A DNA stretch of 64,000 bases from Diphasiastrum complanatum. Taxonomy: Eukaryota; Streptophyta; Lycopodiopsida; Lycopodiales; Lycopodiaceae. Below, one piece after another: positions 15,001 through 27,000 of this stretch (position 1 is the stretch's first letter; each line of letters begins with the position of its first letter). The notes under the pieces are model-generated. The model saw nothing but the letters and a program-made list of their open reading frames with translations, did no database searches and had not been told where the DNA came from. The DNA lies in the NCBI GenBank assembly GCA_029204225.1, contig CM055100.1, forward strand, positions 2,590,451-2,654,450. The letters run 5' to 3'. The position numbers were made by a program, and so were the translations under genes.

Positions 15001-18000
15001 GACTCCCCGGTCATGGAAAGCTTTTGAAGAAGCTTTCCTAAGAGAATTTCTACCAGAGAATGAACTTGATAGAGCCTGGGAAGCCTGGGAAAGAACAGTA
15101 ATGGACAAGTTTCTCATCCAATATATCTCGCAGTATCGAGAAGCAATTTTAAAGATTAAAAATATGGATGACTATCAGAAAATCAGGGGATTTGTCCTTG
15201 GCCTCAAAGATGAATATAAAGTAGAGGTCTAGAGAAACTCGCCTACTACCCTTGAGCAAGCTCTCAGATATGCTCAAATCTATGATGATTCAGTGGGTAG
15301 GAAGAGGGCGAGACAACAGCCACTTTCTGAGCAGCCTTCTCAGAAAGACTTTCAATTTAAAAAGAAATTTTTAAAAAGAAAGAAAGAAGATAAATTTAAA
15401 GGTGAAGCTCCTCAGAAACGCCCTTCACTCATACAACCCTTAAAACCAAATGATTTTGAGAAAGCCAAACAAGAACGTTTGTGCTTTGTGTGTATGGGCA
15501 AGGGACACACAGTCAGACAGTGTCCCAAGGGGCCTTTTACAAAAAAAGATAAGAAAGATAAAAAACAAGTTCATCTTGTTCAGACTGTATGTTTCCCCAG
15601 TGACTCGGCAGTTTCCGAGATCAAAGTGTATCATGAAGATCATGAACACTGTTGCCAACTGACCTCTGCAATGCTAGCGAGACCTTTCAGTTTTGGGCCG
15701 CATGACCTAGTACGTATGCATGGGAAAGTTGGTAACCAGTCAGTAAGAGTCATGGTTGATGATGGGGCAACCCATAATTTCATCAACCACACCCTGGTTA
15801 AAAAGCTTAAACTACCAGAAGTACCTAGTCAGCATAGGTACATAGTTTCATTAGCTAAGGGTGAAGATAAAAAAAATATGGGAAACTATGGTAAGTAAGT
15901 TAAATCTTGGTATTCAGGGGTACCAAGATGAAATAAACTTTCAGATAATGCACCTGGATTGAACAGACATTGTTCTCGGGAGAGATTGGCTCTACAGTTT
16001 AGGACCTTCCCTCCACAGAAACTATCAGGAAAACACCCTCAGCTTTCAGCATAAAGGCCGAGAGATCCAGTTGCATGGGGAGCATGATGTTCCCAACAAC
16101 CCTATGGTCTGCAGTTCAGAGCTCTGTCAGCTAATCGGAGACGAAGACCATCATGTATTCTTATGTGACTTTCAGTTTATTCCTGAAGTTTCTATTTCCA
16201 GTTCTATTCAACAGAAAATCAGTAAATTAGAAACTTTATTGTCTAAATTTAAAGATGTTTTTCCTGAAGATTTGCCACATGGTTTACCACCTAGCAGAGA
16301 GGTAGATCATGTAATAAACCTAGTACCAGGTACAGTACCTGTTTCTAAACCTCCGTATCGGGTCAGCCGAATAGAGGATGAAGAAATAACTAGGCAGTTA
16401 ACAGACTATCTTGGGAAAGGCCAAATTCAGACTAGTAGTTCACCATGGGCCTCACCAGTCCTATTGGTGAAAAAGAAAGAGGGGTCTATGCGTCTTTGCG
16501 TAGATTACAGAGCCCTCAATAAAGTCACAATTAAGAATAAATACCCTATGCCTCGGGCAAACGAGTTGTTTGATCAACTCGACGGGGCTAAGTTTTTCAG
16601 TAAAATAGACCTCAGATCGGGATATCATCAAGTCCGTATAAAATCGGAAGATGTCTCGAAAACAGCTTTTAGGACTCGTCACGGTCATTATGAGTTTAAG
16701 GTGATGCCATTTGGGCTCACAAATGCTCCAGCTACCTTTATGACCTTGATAAACAGTGTTCTCAGACCAGACTTGGGTAAGTTTGTAGTCGTATTTTTAG
16801 ATGACATCCTCGTTTACAGCAAAACGAGGAAGGAGCATCTAAAACACCTCAGAAAGGTGTTTCGACTGCTGAGAAAGCATAAGCTCTATGCTAAACAATC
16901 CAAGTGTGAATTCTTCATTGAAGAAGTAGCATATTTGGGTCACATTATCTCTTCAGATGGGATTAAGATGGACCGAAATAAGGTTAAAGCCATACTCAGT
17001 TGGCTGAGACCTCAGAATATTTTGGAACTTCAAATCTTTCTTGGTCTGGCGGGATATTACAGACGATTCGTCAAGGAATATGCTCAGATAGCAGTCCCTA
17101 TGACAAATCTCCTTAAGGGGAAGGGAAAGGAGTTCATTTGGGAGTCCGCACAGCAGGAGAGCTTTGATGCTCTCAAAACAGCCTTAGCTACAGCACCAGT
17201 TTTAAAGGTCGTTGACCCCAATCAGCTATTTGTGGTCGAAACAGATGCTAGCGACTTTGCAGTAGGTGCTGTACTAACTCAGGGCGGACGACCGGTTGCG
17301 TTCGAGAGTAAAAAACTCGAGCCAGCTCAGACTAGGTACAGTGCCTATGAAAAGGAACTCTTTTCTATAGTCCATGCCCTTAAGACTTGGAGGCATTATT
17401 TGTATGGTGCCAACTTTGAGGTCCTGACAGACCATGAGAGTCTCAGATACCTTTGCAATCAACCTGAGCTTAGAGGTCGGAAAGCTCGTTGGGCAGAGTT
17501 GATGCAAGAGTTTGACATGTCTATCAGATATAGACGTGGAAAATTCAATACAGTAGCAGATGCCCTTAGCAGAATGCCTATGATAAACGAACTGAGTTTT
17601 ACTCAGACTCGTAATGAGTTACTCGAGTCCTTGAGAGGGAAATGCCAGCATGATGCATTCTTCTCTACTATCTGGAACTCAGTCCAGAGCAGACAGTTAC
17701 AGACTCCAGAACCAGTTCCCGGGGCTGGTGCCAGTTCATCCAAGAATACGGCAGCTTCCGTTGAGGATGATGATGAGTTCGAGTATACGTCGTCAGATGA
17801 CGTTGAGGATTGTGAGCCTGTATTACCCAAGCAAACCCCAGTGGTTGAGGGTCAGTTGACTCAAGGATTCAAATGGAAACAATATTCCATTCAGGATGAG
17901 TACTTGCTCTATAGAGATAGAGTATGTGTCCCCAATTCAGAGGATTATAGGCAGCAGGTCCTATATGAATGTCATGACAATCCTAGTGCGGAACACCCAG

Positions 18001-21000
18001 GCATACAGAAGACCTATGAGCTTCTTCGTAGGCAATTTTTTTGGCCCAGTATGAAAAAGGACGTCCACCAGTATGTAAACAGTTGCCAGAAATGTCAGGT
18101 AAATAAAGCAGAGCGTTTAAAGGCAGGAGGGTTTTTGCATCCCTTAGAAATACCAGCTGGTAAATGGGAGAGTATCTCCATGGATTTTATAGTAGGCCTG
18201 CCTAAAACCCAAAAGGGTAATGACGCTATATGGGTCACAGTTGACCGTCTGACCAAAATGGCTCATTTTATTCCGACCAAAACAACCGTTAGAGCTCCAG
18301 AGTTAGCGAGGTTGTTTGTAGACAGGCTATTTAAATTGTACGGTCTACCTTCCGGCATAGTCAGCAACCGGGACAATAAGTTTACTGGAAATTTTTGGAG
18401 GGCAGTATTCCATCATCTCCATACGAAACTTAATATGAGTACCACCGACCATCCACAGACGGACGGTCAGACAGAAAGGGTAGATCAAGTGCTGGAGGAT
18501 ATGCTTCGTGCATACGTCAGCAAGAAGCAGACTAATTGGGAGGAGTATCTCTCGATATTAGAGTTTGCTTACAACAGTACCAAACATTCAGCTACGGGAT
18601 ACAGCCCATTTATGCTGATGTACGGTTTTAAGCCACGCTCACCCACAGCTGTAGGGTTTAAACAAGAAAAAGTTGAAGCAGCCAGAAACTTTTTAGAAGA
18701 CCTAAACCAGATGATAGAACATGCTAAGCGTAGCATTAGACAGTCCCAGGATCGAGCCAGGCATTATGCAGATCCACACAGACGGGATGTGCAGTTCTCC
18801 ACTGGTGAGAAAGTCTACTTGAGAGTCCCAGTTGACTCTAAAACCCTCAAATCAGGAGTGTGTACTAAGTTGTCTCCAAGGTATTGTGGTCCCTTTACCA
18901 TCAGTAGGAGACTAGGCGAGGTCACCTATGAACTAGAACTCCCTCACAACAGTAAGGTTTTTCCAATCTTTCATGTAAGTCAGTTACGAAAAGTCTTAAC
19001 CGGATCATACAATCTGGTAGGGGACAGTGTTCTAGTTCTCCCATTGGATCCTCAACAACCTCCACATGAACCAGAGGAGATTCTTGATAGTAGAGAGACG
19101 CAGACTCGTCATACTCTATACCGAGAATATCTGGTTAAGTGGAATGATCAGCCTGTTGAGAATGCCACTTGGGAAAGAGGCAGCGTCCTTTGCAAGATTT
19201 TTCCAGACTTTGTCTTAGAGGACCAAGACGGTTCTTAAGGGGGAGGGAGTGTTACCAGCTCGTGACCAGTGCCGAACCCTAGAGAACACAGATAGGTCAA
19301 ATACCACAGTCAGGGTCATGTCCAGTGTACACAACCAACAGGGCAAGACAGTGTGAGTAGTGTGCCCCAGCACAGTCCATAGCCATGGCATGCCTAACAC
19401 AGCCTAGGGACCCTGTCAGCAGGATAGGGCCCCCAGTTGGGTCTCGACGTGCAGTCGGCCACGTCAGTGACACGTGGCCGACACTTGGCAGTTGCATGCT
19501 ATCAGTCCTCACACTGGGCTAGGAGGGGCTTACTCTATATCAGGTCGGGTGTTTAAACTGTGTTTCTTAACTGAAACATGGTTGCTCCCTTTCACCTACA
19601 TTATTTGGACTATATATTGATGAGCTTGAGAGAGTGATTGAGCAGAGTGGTGGTACAGGTTGCCGACTTGGAGATATTTTGATTGCCATTCTCCTATATG
19701 CATATGATGTTGCTTTAGTATCTTCGATTAGAGAGGGATTACAGAGACAGTTGGACTGTCTTCATGGTTTCTGCACTAGATGGGGTTTGCAGATTAACAT
19801 TGAGAAGACCAAAGTTATGATCTTCAACACTTCTAGGGCTTTCATGTAGTGACATGAGCTTTTTCTAGATGGACAGCCGTTGGAGATTGTGTCATCCTAC
19901 ACCTATCTTGGGGTTCTTTTCACTGGTCCTATGTTTGGTATGAGACATGCAGCTACAGCCAGACTTGGGAAGGGACATGCCTCCTTGGTCCAGCTTGAGC
20001 GTATTTGCTTTCAGAGATTTATTCAGGACGCCCTGAGTCAGTGTCGATTATTCGATACCTTTGTCTCCCCCACTGCATTGTATGCTGCAGAGGCATGGTG
20101 CCCAGGGCTCACCTCTGCGAATTGGGCTAGTATCTCACGCCTCTAGGTCCTTATGCTATCACGAATGATACGAGCTCTTGGTCTCGCACCAGACTATCCT
20201 AGCAGAGTTTGCAGTTCCACCTCTACAGCTTGATGCCATCTTCCGTCTCATAACATATATACAATGTCTCAAGCTGCTTCCCACTGATGCACAGAGACAT
20301 CCACAGGTGGCACTTATATCATCTCAGCATCTTCACAGTCTAGGATATCACTTGTCATGGTTCTCACAGGCATCACGTCTATACTTTTGGCATATCTATC
20401 ACGGACCTCCCATCGGGTACTCACGATTATATCAGACGTTTCCTCTACAGAGCATAACTTCGTTGCACATGGCAGGGCCAATTAGGGGTTAAACCTGACA
20501 ATTATAGGACTCATTTCTTGGAGATGGATGACGTGGGGACCCTAGTTCTACCACGCTATTTAGATTCTGGATTATCCTGTGCCCTTAGATTCACACTGGG
20601 TCAGCTACGAGTCTCATCACATCAGCTTGAGATTGAGATTGGACGTTTCCATGGTATCCCACGTGAGGAGCATGTCTGCCAGTTATGTTTACTGTCTGAG
20701 GTGGAGTCAGAGGAGCACTTTTTGTTCAGATGTCCAGTCTACTACGAGATTAGAGGGAGATACCATTGCCTTTTCAGAGAGACTCCTGACACACTGCGGC
20801 GCCTTATAGCATATGATGACCCGAGGCACTTATGATCAAAGAGATGTTTTTATTGCGACAAGACCTACACTAGCCAATTGTTCACCTTGATGCACAGCTC
20901 CAAATCACATTGTATTTTTCTCGCAGGAGATCGCAGGCGGACCCTAGATCGGATGATAGTGGCGACGATAGTGACTCTCTACTACATAGAGACCAGAGAC

Positions 21001-24000
21001 GACGTACTACTCATATTGTCCCTAGAACTATCAGAGACGACCTCCTTGGCGACGTCAGTAGCATCTATCAAGACCACCTCCAGGCGTTATTCCCATCACA
21101 TACAACCATGTTCCAACTACTTACTAATTTCCCTTTCACGACATCAGTTGAGCAACAAGCCACTTTTCTCTCTAAATCCCTCTTATCTGCGGCATCCTCA
21201 TCTTTCCCCACCAAGACGATATCATCTCATAGACGCGTTCACAACTGCTGGTATGATGCCAAATGTCGCTCTCTTCACAAACATGTGGTATATGCCAGAT
21301 TACACTCCCCTACAACACTCAAACAACACCAGAAAAAGTATCATAAAGCCACCAGAACAAAGAAGATAACATACCTACGCTCACTCTGCCAACGGTTGAT
21401 CGACTCTTTAGATTCCCCTTCCTCCTCCTTTTTCTGGAAACATTTCACCAGATCATCTACAACTTTGGCCCCCATAGCAACCGAATTCTGGATCGAATAT
21501 GCCACAAAACTTTATACCCTAGACTCCCCTCCTATCTTACTCTCACCACGACCTGCCCGCTGCACGCTTTTTACTCCACACATGGTTGAAAATGCCATTA
21601 ACCATGCCAAACTTCATAAGGCCATTTACTATGATTCTCTAAACGTAGATTTCCTAAAACCTGTAGCACAACTTGTCTCGCCCTTTATTGCTCACGCTTT
21701 TAACCTCCGCTGTGACCTCTGGTTTTCCTACCGCATGGTGTACTAATATCTTTCATCCCATCCTCAAGGCAGGTGATCCCATGAATGTAGAAAACTACCG
21801 TACTATTATGATTGGTCACACTTTGTCTAAGATTTATGGTTCCATTTTACAGACGGTTACTGGATCTTTTGCTGAGACTGAGGATTAACATGCTGTGGGC
21901 CAGGCTGGGTTCAGACCGGGATACTCTACCTCAGATCAGATTTTCATTTTGAGATGCATCATTGAGGAGGCACGACATCAGAGACAGAGAGTTTATTGTT
22001 GCTTTGTGGACTTCCGCAAAGCTTTTGACTCAGTTCCGAGACATCTCCTTTTCCAAAGATTATCTTCACTTGGCTTCACAGACGAGACTATTGCCACGAT
22101 CATTACTTTATATGAGCGAGTTTGGGCGCGGTTCAGGGATGGTAGTGGTTGGTCTCCGTTGATCCACTCTACCATTGGAGTGAAGCAGGGCTGCCCCTTA
22201 TCTCCTACTCTCTTTGCACTATATATTGATGACCTCAAGCGGATGATTTGAGAGGAAGGTGGAGAGGGCTGTCCCTTAGCAGATATGATTATCCCCATTC
22301 TCCTATACGCTGATGATGTGGTTCTTCTCTCATCCTCTGCAGCTGGCTTACAGAGACACCTTTCTGCTTTGCATCACTTCTGTCAGCTTTGGGGATTGAC
22401 AGTTAATACTGAGAAGACCAAGATTATGGTGTTCAACACCAATAGACAGCATATGAGAGATGTGACCTTTTATGATGGATTGCCGATTGAGATTGTGACC
22501 TCTTACACTTATTTGGGAGTACTTTTCTCTGGTCCACTACTCACATTCCGACCGGCAGCCCTCACCAGACTCCGTAAGGGGCATACTTCTCTTGTTCATA
22601 TGGAGAGATTTTGTTCCTCATATTATGTATAGGACCCTGCTACCAGATGCTTACTATTCTCTACCACTGTCTCCCCGGTTGTTTTATACTTTCCTGAGAC
22701 TTGGTGTCCGGATTTATCACGTGATACTTGGAGGGATATTACTCGTATCCAGATTCTCATGTTTAGCAGGATGATTAGGGCTAAGCCCTCGGTGCCACAT
22801 GATATCATATTAAAGGAGTTTGCTTCCCCTTCCTTGGTTATCAGTGCTATGTTTTAGATCATTACCTTTCTTCACAGGGTATCAGAGCTAGACACTTCCA
22901 GATCTTCCCCGTCTGGTCTGCAGCGTCACTTACATGTCTTACATCATCTTTGTACCTTATGGGGCCTGTTTGTCAACCTAGGGAAAACTAAGGTCTTGAT
23001 TTTCAACACTAATCGTCACAGTCTTCGCAACTATCACTTTCTATACGCTGGAAAGGAGGTTGAGATTGTCACTTCTTATACCTACTTGGGAGTCTTATTC
23101 ACGGCACCATTTCTTTGCTTCCATCAGTCAGGCTGCTTTTAAATTCCTGAATGCTTTCATCAATATATGCTAACTCATCATTGAATGCCTTAACCCTCAA
23201 AACAAAAGCATGAGCACCTTCATCCTTCTTTTGCATACAAGAAAAGATTTGTCTTCTTAGAGTTAGAACTCTAGATGTAGACTTAGATTCATAAAGCTTT
23301 TTTAAAATCCCAAGCCTCCTTTGATGTTGTGCACTTACCAACTTCCTTGAGAAGTTCATTAGTCACATTCATCTTGATCACATGTAGAGCTTTCTTTGCC
23401 CATGCTAGAATTGCATAAATCACTAAGATCTGATCATGAACATGAAAATACAATATTGTATTGTCCCTGTTCGTACAACAGTAGCAGCAGGCTGTCCTTT
23501 ACACGTGTGGAACCTATATCAACCATAAAATCAACATTCTACAAATAGAAAATCAAGATATCAAGAGATAAACACATGAGATGGACATAGAAACTCAAGA
23601 GATGAATTCTCCATATGAAATGGGAATACAATGATATGTTCTCCACGCTGGTACTGCTATTTATAACTGCCAAAATGTCATTTGGCCACTTGCCAATAGT
23701 ATGCCCTAAAATGGCAACTTTTAGGTACTTAACCAAAAACCTAGAAAAACTAGTCCAAATGCAATGTACTAAAAAATTAGCCAATTAGAATGGGTCCAAA
23801 CACGACCTCATCCACTTAGCTACTTGCCAAAAATAGTAAAACCACTCTTTAGGCCTTTATTGACAAATATGAAACTATCTCTAATTTGAGTTTTGAATTT
23901 GGCCTCCAAAATTACCAAATAAAAGAACCAAACTAGTGGACAATTTTTCACTTATTGGGACAACATTGGATTTGTACTTCAATCACATTGCTCAAGAATG

Positions 24001-27000
24001 CAATGATTGGAAAGTAGTAAAAGCAACCTTGATCACGAAATTCAAGCCAAGGAAGTTTCTTGAAGATCTGTTCCTATTGGCTAGAGATTACATTGAACGA
24101 GTCAATATCTCCAATCTGAGTGTAGTCCAACATTGACTTTACATCATGCAATGGTCATGTGGTGCTTAGCCGGATTGCTGAAAAGCATTAGGCATGAACT
24201 AATATGAAGGGGGGAATACGAAACATTGCAACAAGCACTGGAAGATACAATATGAGAGGAGGATGAAGGATCAAATGATGAATCCAGGTTGTGTTATGGT
24301 TTAAGTTTAGATCAATTTCACCATGTATTTTGGCGCCACGCAATATTAATTTGCGTCGCGCAACATTGTATTCTCTCAAAGTTTAGAAAGGCTTTCCAAG
24401 TTTGTAAAACATTATAAGATATTTTATTGTTAAGGTTTTTTAACTTTGAGTAGGCCCAACAAGTTTGTACATGGGCCCCTAGAAGCAACTTCACATACTA
24501 CCAACTTTATGTTGGAACTTTGTCAATTTTGCATGTAGAAGAGGGCGCATTTTTCCTATGGAAACTTGTGGACCAAGGCAAATCATGCAAAGGCTCACTG
24601 CATGTAGAGAGAATGTGAAAACCCATGCATAGACTTGCATGCTTGAGACTTAGCATGTGGGACACCTACACTGACACTTGGAAGCCATGTACGTCACATA
24701 TCATTTGTTTCTTATCTATAAAAGAGACCCTCAGTTACGAATAGAGCCACAGCTGATCTAGAGCTAAGCTATGAAAGCATCACATAAGCAAGACTTAAGC
24801 TATGAAAGCAGCACATAAGCAAGACTTAACCCTAGAAAGCAGGAAAGAGAGAGATTAAGGAGACTAAAGAGAGAGATCAATATCATCAGCTGAATAACAA
24901 ATGACACAGTTTTCCTACTTATAGCCAAGAGGAAGCCCTAAAAGGAAGCTTCCGATGGCTAGGGCCCAACTGGGAGGGAAAATAGTGCGACCTCCAAGAA
25001 GGCCCCCACTCTATAAAAAAGGGCCCAAGGCCTGCTTATGCATAAAGTAAAGTTAATGTAAATGGACGCGGCGAATGTAATGAGCCAAGTCCATAACTCT
25101 CCTTGGGACAAAAGAAAAAGACCCAACTGCTGAAAAGAAACTGGATCAAGTAGCAGCAAGCCCTGGTGCATCAACAGGTAGAACAACATCTGATGTAGAG
25201 GAATCAACAAGTGTAGCAAGAGCACGAGCCTGATCTGCAAGTGATGGTGTATGATAAAAGACATCAATAGGCTCCCATGTGGCCTCCTCAATAGGACGGC
25301 CATCCCACTGGACCAAAAACTGAATCTGCCGGCGGCGTCGACTATGGTATAGACGAACCTGTAATATAGCAGCAGGTAAAAATGGAAATAACTCTGGAGC
25401 AGTAGGAAACTCAGCATCACAAGGAGCGTCATCCTCAATAGCAGCACGTAATAAACTGACATGGAATACATCACAGGCGCGTGTGGAAGCGATATGTAAC
25501 TGGACTAAGAACCTCCAAAATGCGATAAGGCCCATAATAACGTGGTGCAAGCTTCTCAGTAGAAGCATGGCCCTGGACAAAATGATGACGTGCAAACCGT
25601 AGGCGTAGATAAACCATATCTCCAAGCTGAAACTCAACATGGCGGCCGTGACGATCAACTGAGGTCTGATAACGCTGCTGAACATGCTGTAAATGAGAAC
25701 TGGCCCGAGTAATAAGCTCTCGAGCACCAAGGTATCCAAAAAGCCCGAGAAGGTAGAACTGCATCAGTACCATGAAGCCAATAAGGAAACTGGAAAAGAG
25801 ATGGACACTCATCGCGAATAGCCGCATGATACACGTAACCATCAACCATATGTGCAAGGTGCCCCAAGAAAAGATAGCAACATCGGAAGACTAGTACCAA
25901 GGAGATCATCCTGACAAAGGATAGCTTAAAATGGAGAAATATGCACCAACATGGTCAAAAGCCCAAGGTATCCATAGGGCCCATGAATGAGAAGTACCAA
26001 TGGCATACGGTACCCTCAAGGCCCATATCACGAGAAGAGCAGCATGCCAAAAGCTCCAGAAGGTCCAAGAAATCAATGCATCATCTAAAAAGACATGATG
26101 CATGAAAATAGTAGCAACAAATCTAGAAATAGTAGAGGCCCCATCTGACAAACTGTAGCCGAAAACTCATCCAGAAAGGCCTCATATGGACATACCAATC
26201 CATCATAGGACACACCAAAAACGGATGGAGAATCGGATGACCCATCGGAACTGGCCGCAAGTGTAATCCCAAAGTACACACCAGGCGCACAAGTGAGGAA
26301 TAGAAGAAATGCACTCGAACGAGGAACAGGTTCCGCAACATCAGTAGCAAGCATCGGAGCAATATCCACGTGTAGCTGGGAATGAGTATCAAAGCACATA
26401 TGAACAACACTTAAGTATATGGCGGCAACATCTCCAAAAACTATCCAAGAGAGGAGAAGGAATTCTCTCAAGGTACCCTGATGGTCTCGGAACACCAGAA
26501 CAAAGTGGCAACTCAGCATCGGAGACCAAGCGATATGGAGCAACCTGAAATGACAGGGAACCTGAAGATCACCCAGACAAATAGTAGCTGGAATGGAGGC
26601 AATAACCCAAGCCAACAGGATATGCCAAGCCTGACAATGAGCAACAATCCAAGGAACAGATAGAGAGCCACATGCATAATCATAGAGGTATCCGCACCAT
26701 AGGCGATCAGTAATATGGAAAAACCAGCACCAATCAACAGGTCCAAATGAAAACCAAGCTATATGTAATAACGAGGAATGCCATATATCCATAGCATCGG
26801 CATGGACTGCAACAAACCTATATGCAGAAACACCAGGAGACGGAAGGATGTCCGTGTACTCATCTAGAAAGATCCCAGCATATAAATACCCTAGATAAGT
26901 AATAGTGACCATCTGGCAAATATCCTCGGATGAAAAATGTGTAACAGTAAGGGCGAAAGGCGCATGAATCATGTCAGGAACCGTAGAAATATCATGAGGT

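Larger units (their letters stand above)
13323..19544 (+). mobile_element. Gypsy G, Ty3/Gypsy chromovirus-type element nested in Copia-1
   Basis: 5' LTR 13323-13677 (TG...CA), PBS TGGTATCAGAGC at 13679-13690, leader to 14449, gag with zinc knuckle, protease, RT, RNase H, integrase and a C-terminal chromodomain, polypurine tract AAGGGGGAGGGAG at about 19237-19249, and a 3' LTR from 19250 truncated at about 19544. About eight differences over the 294 shared LTR bases point to moderate age. The 3' end of the LTR and the right TSD are lost in a deletion. Confidence 0.92.
10138..19572 (+). mobile_element. Copia-1, Ty1/Copia element inserted in LINE-1 and split by Gypsy G
   Basis: TSD GAAAC lies at 10133-10137 and 19573-19577; the LINE frame continues across the joined site. 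The 5' LTR is 10138-10390 (AGTTA...TAACT), the PBS TGGTATCAGAGC is at 10391-10402, and gag, protease, integrase and the start of RT follow to 13322, where Gypsy G inserted. The rest of RT, RNase H and most of the 3' LTR are gone; only about 28 bases of the 3' LTR remain (about 19543-19572). Confidence 0.88.
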
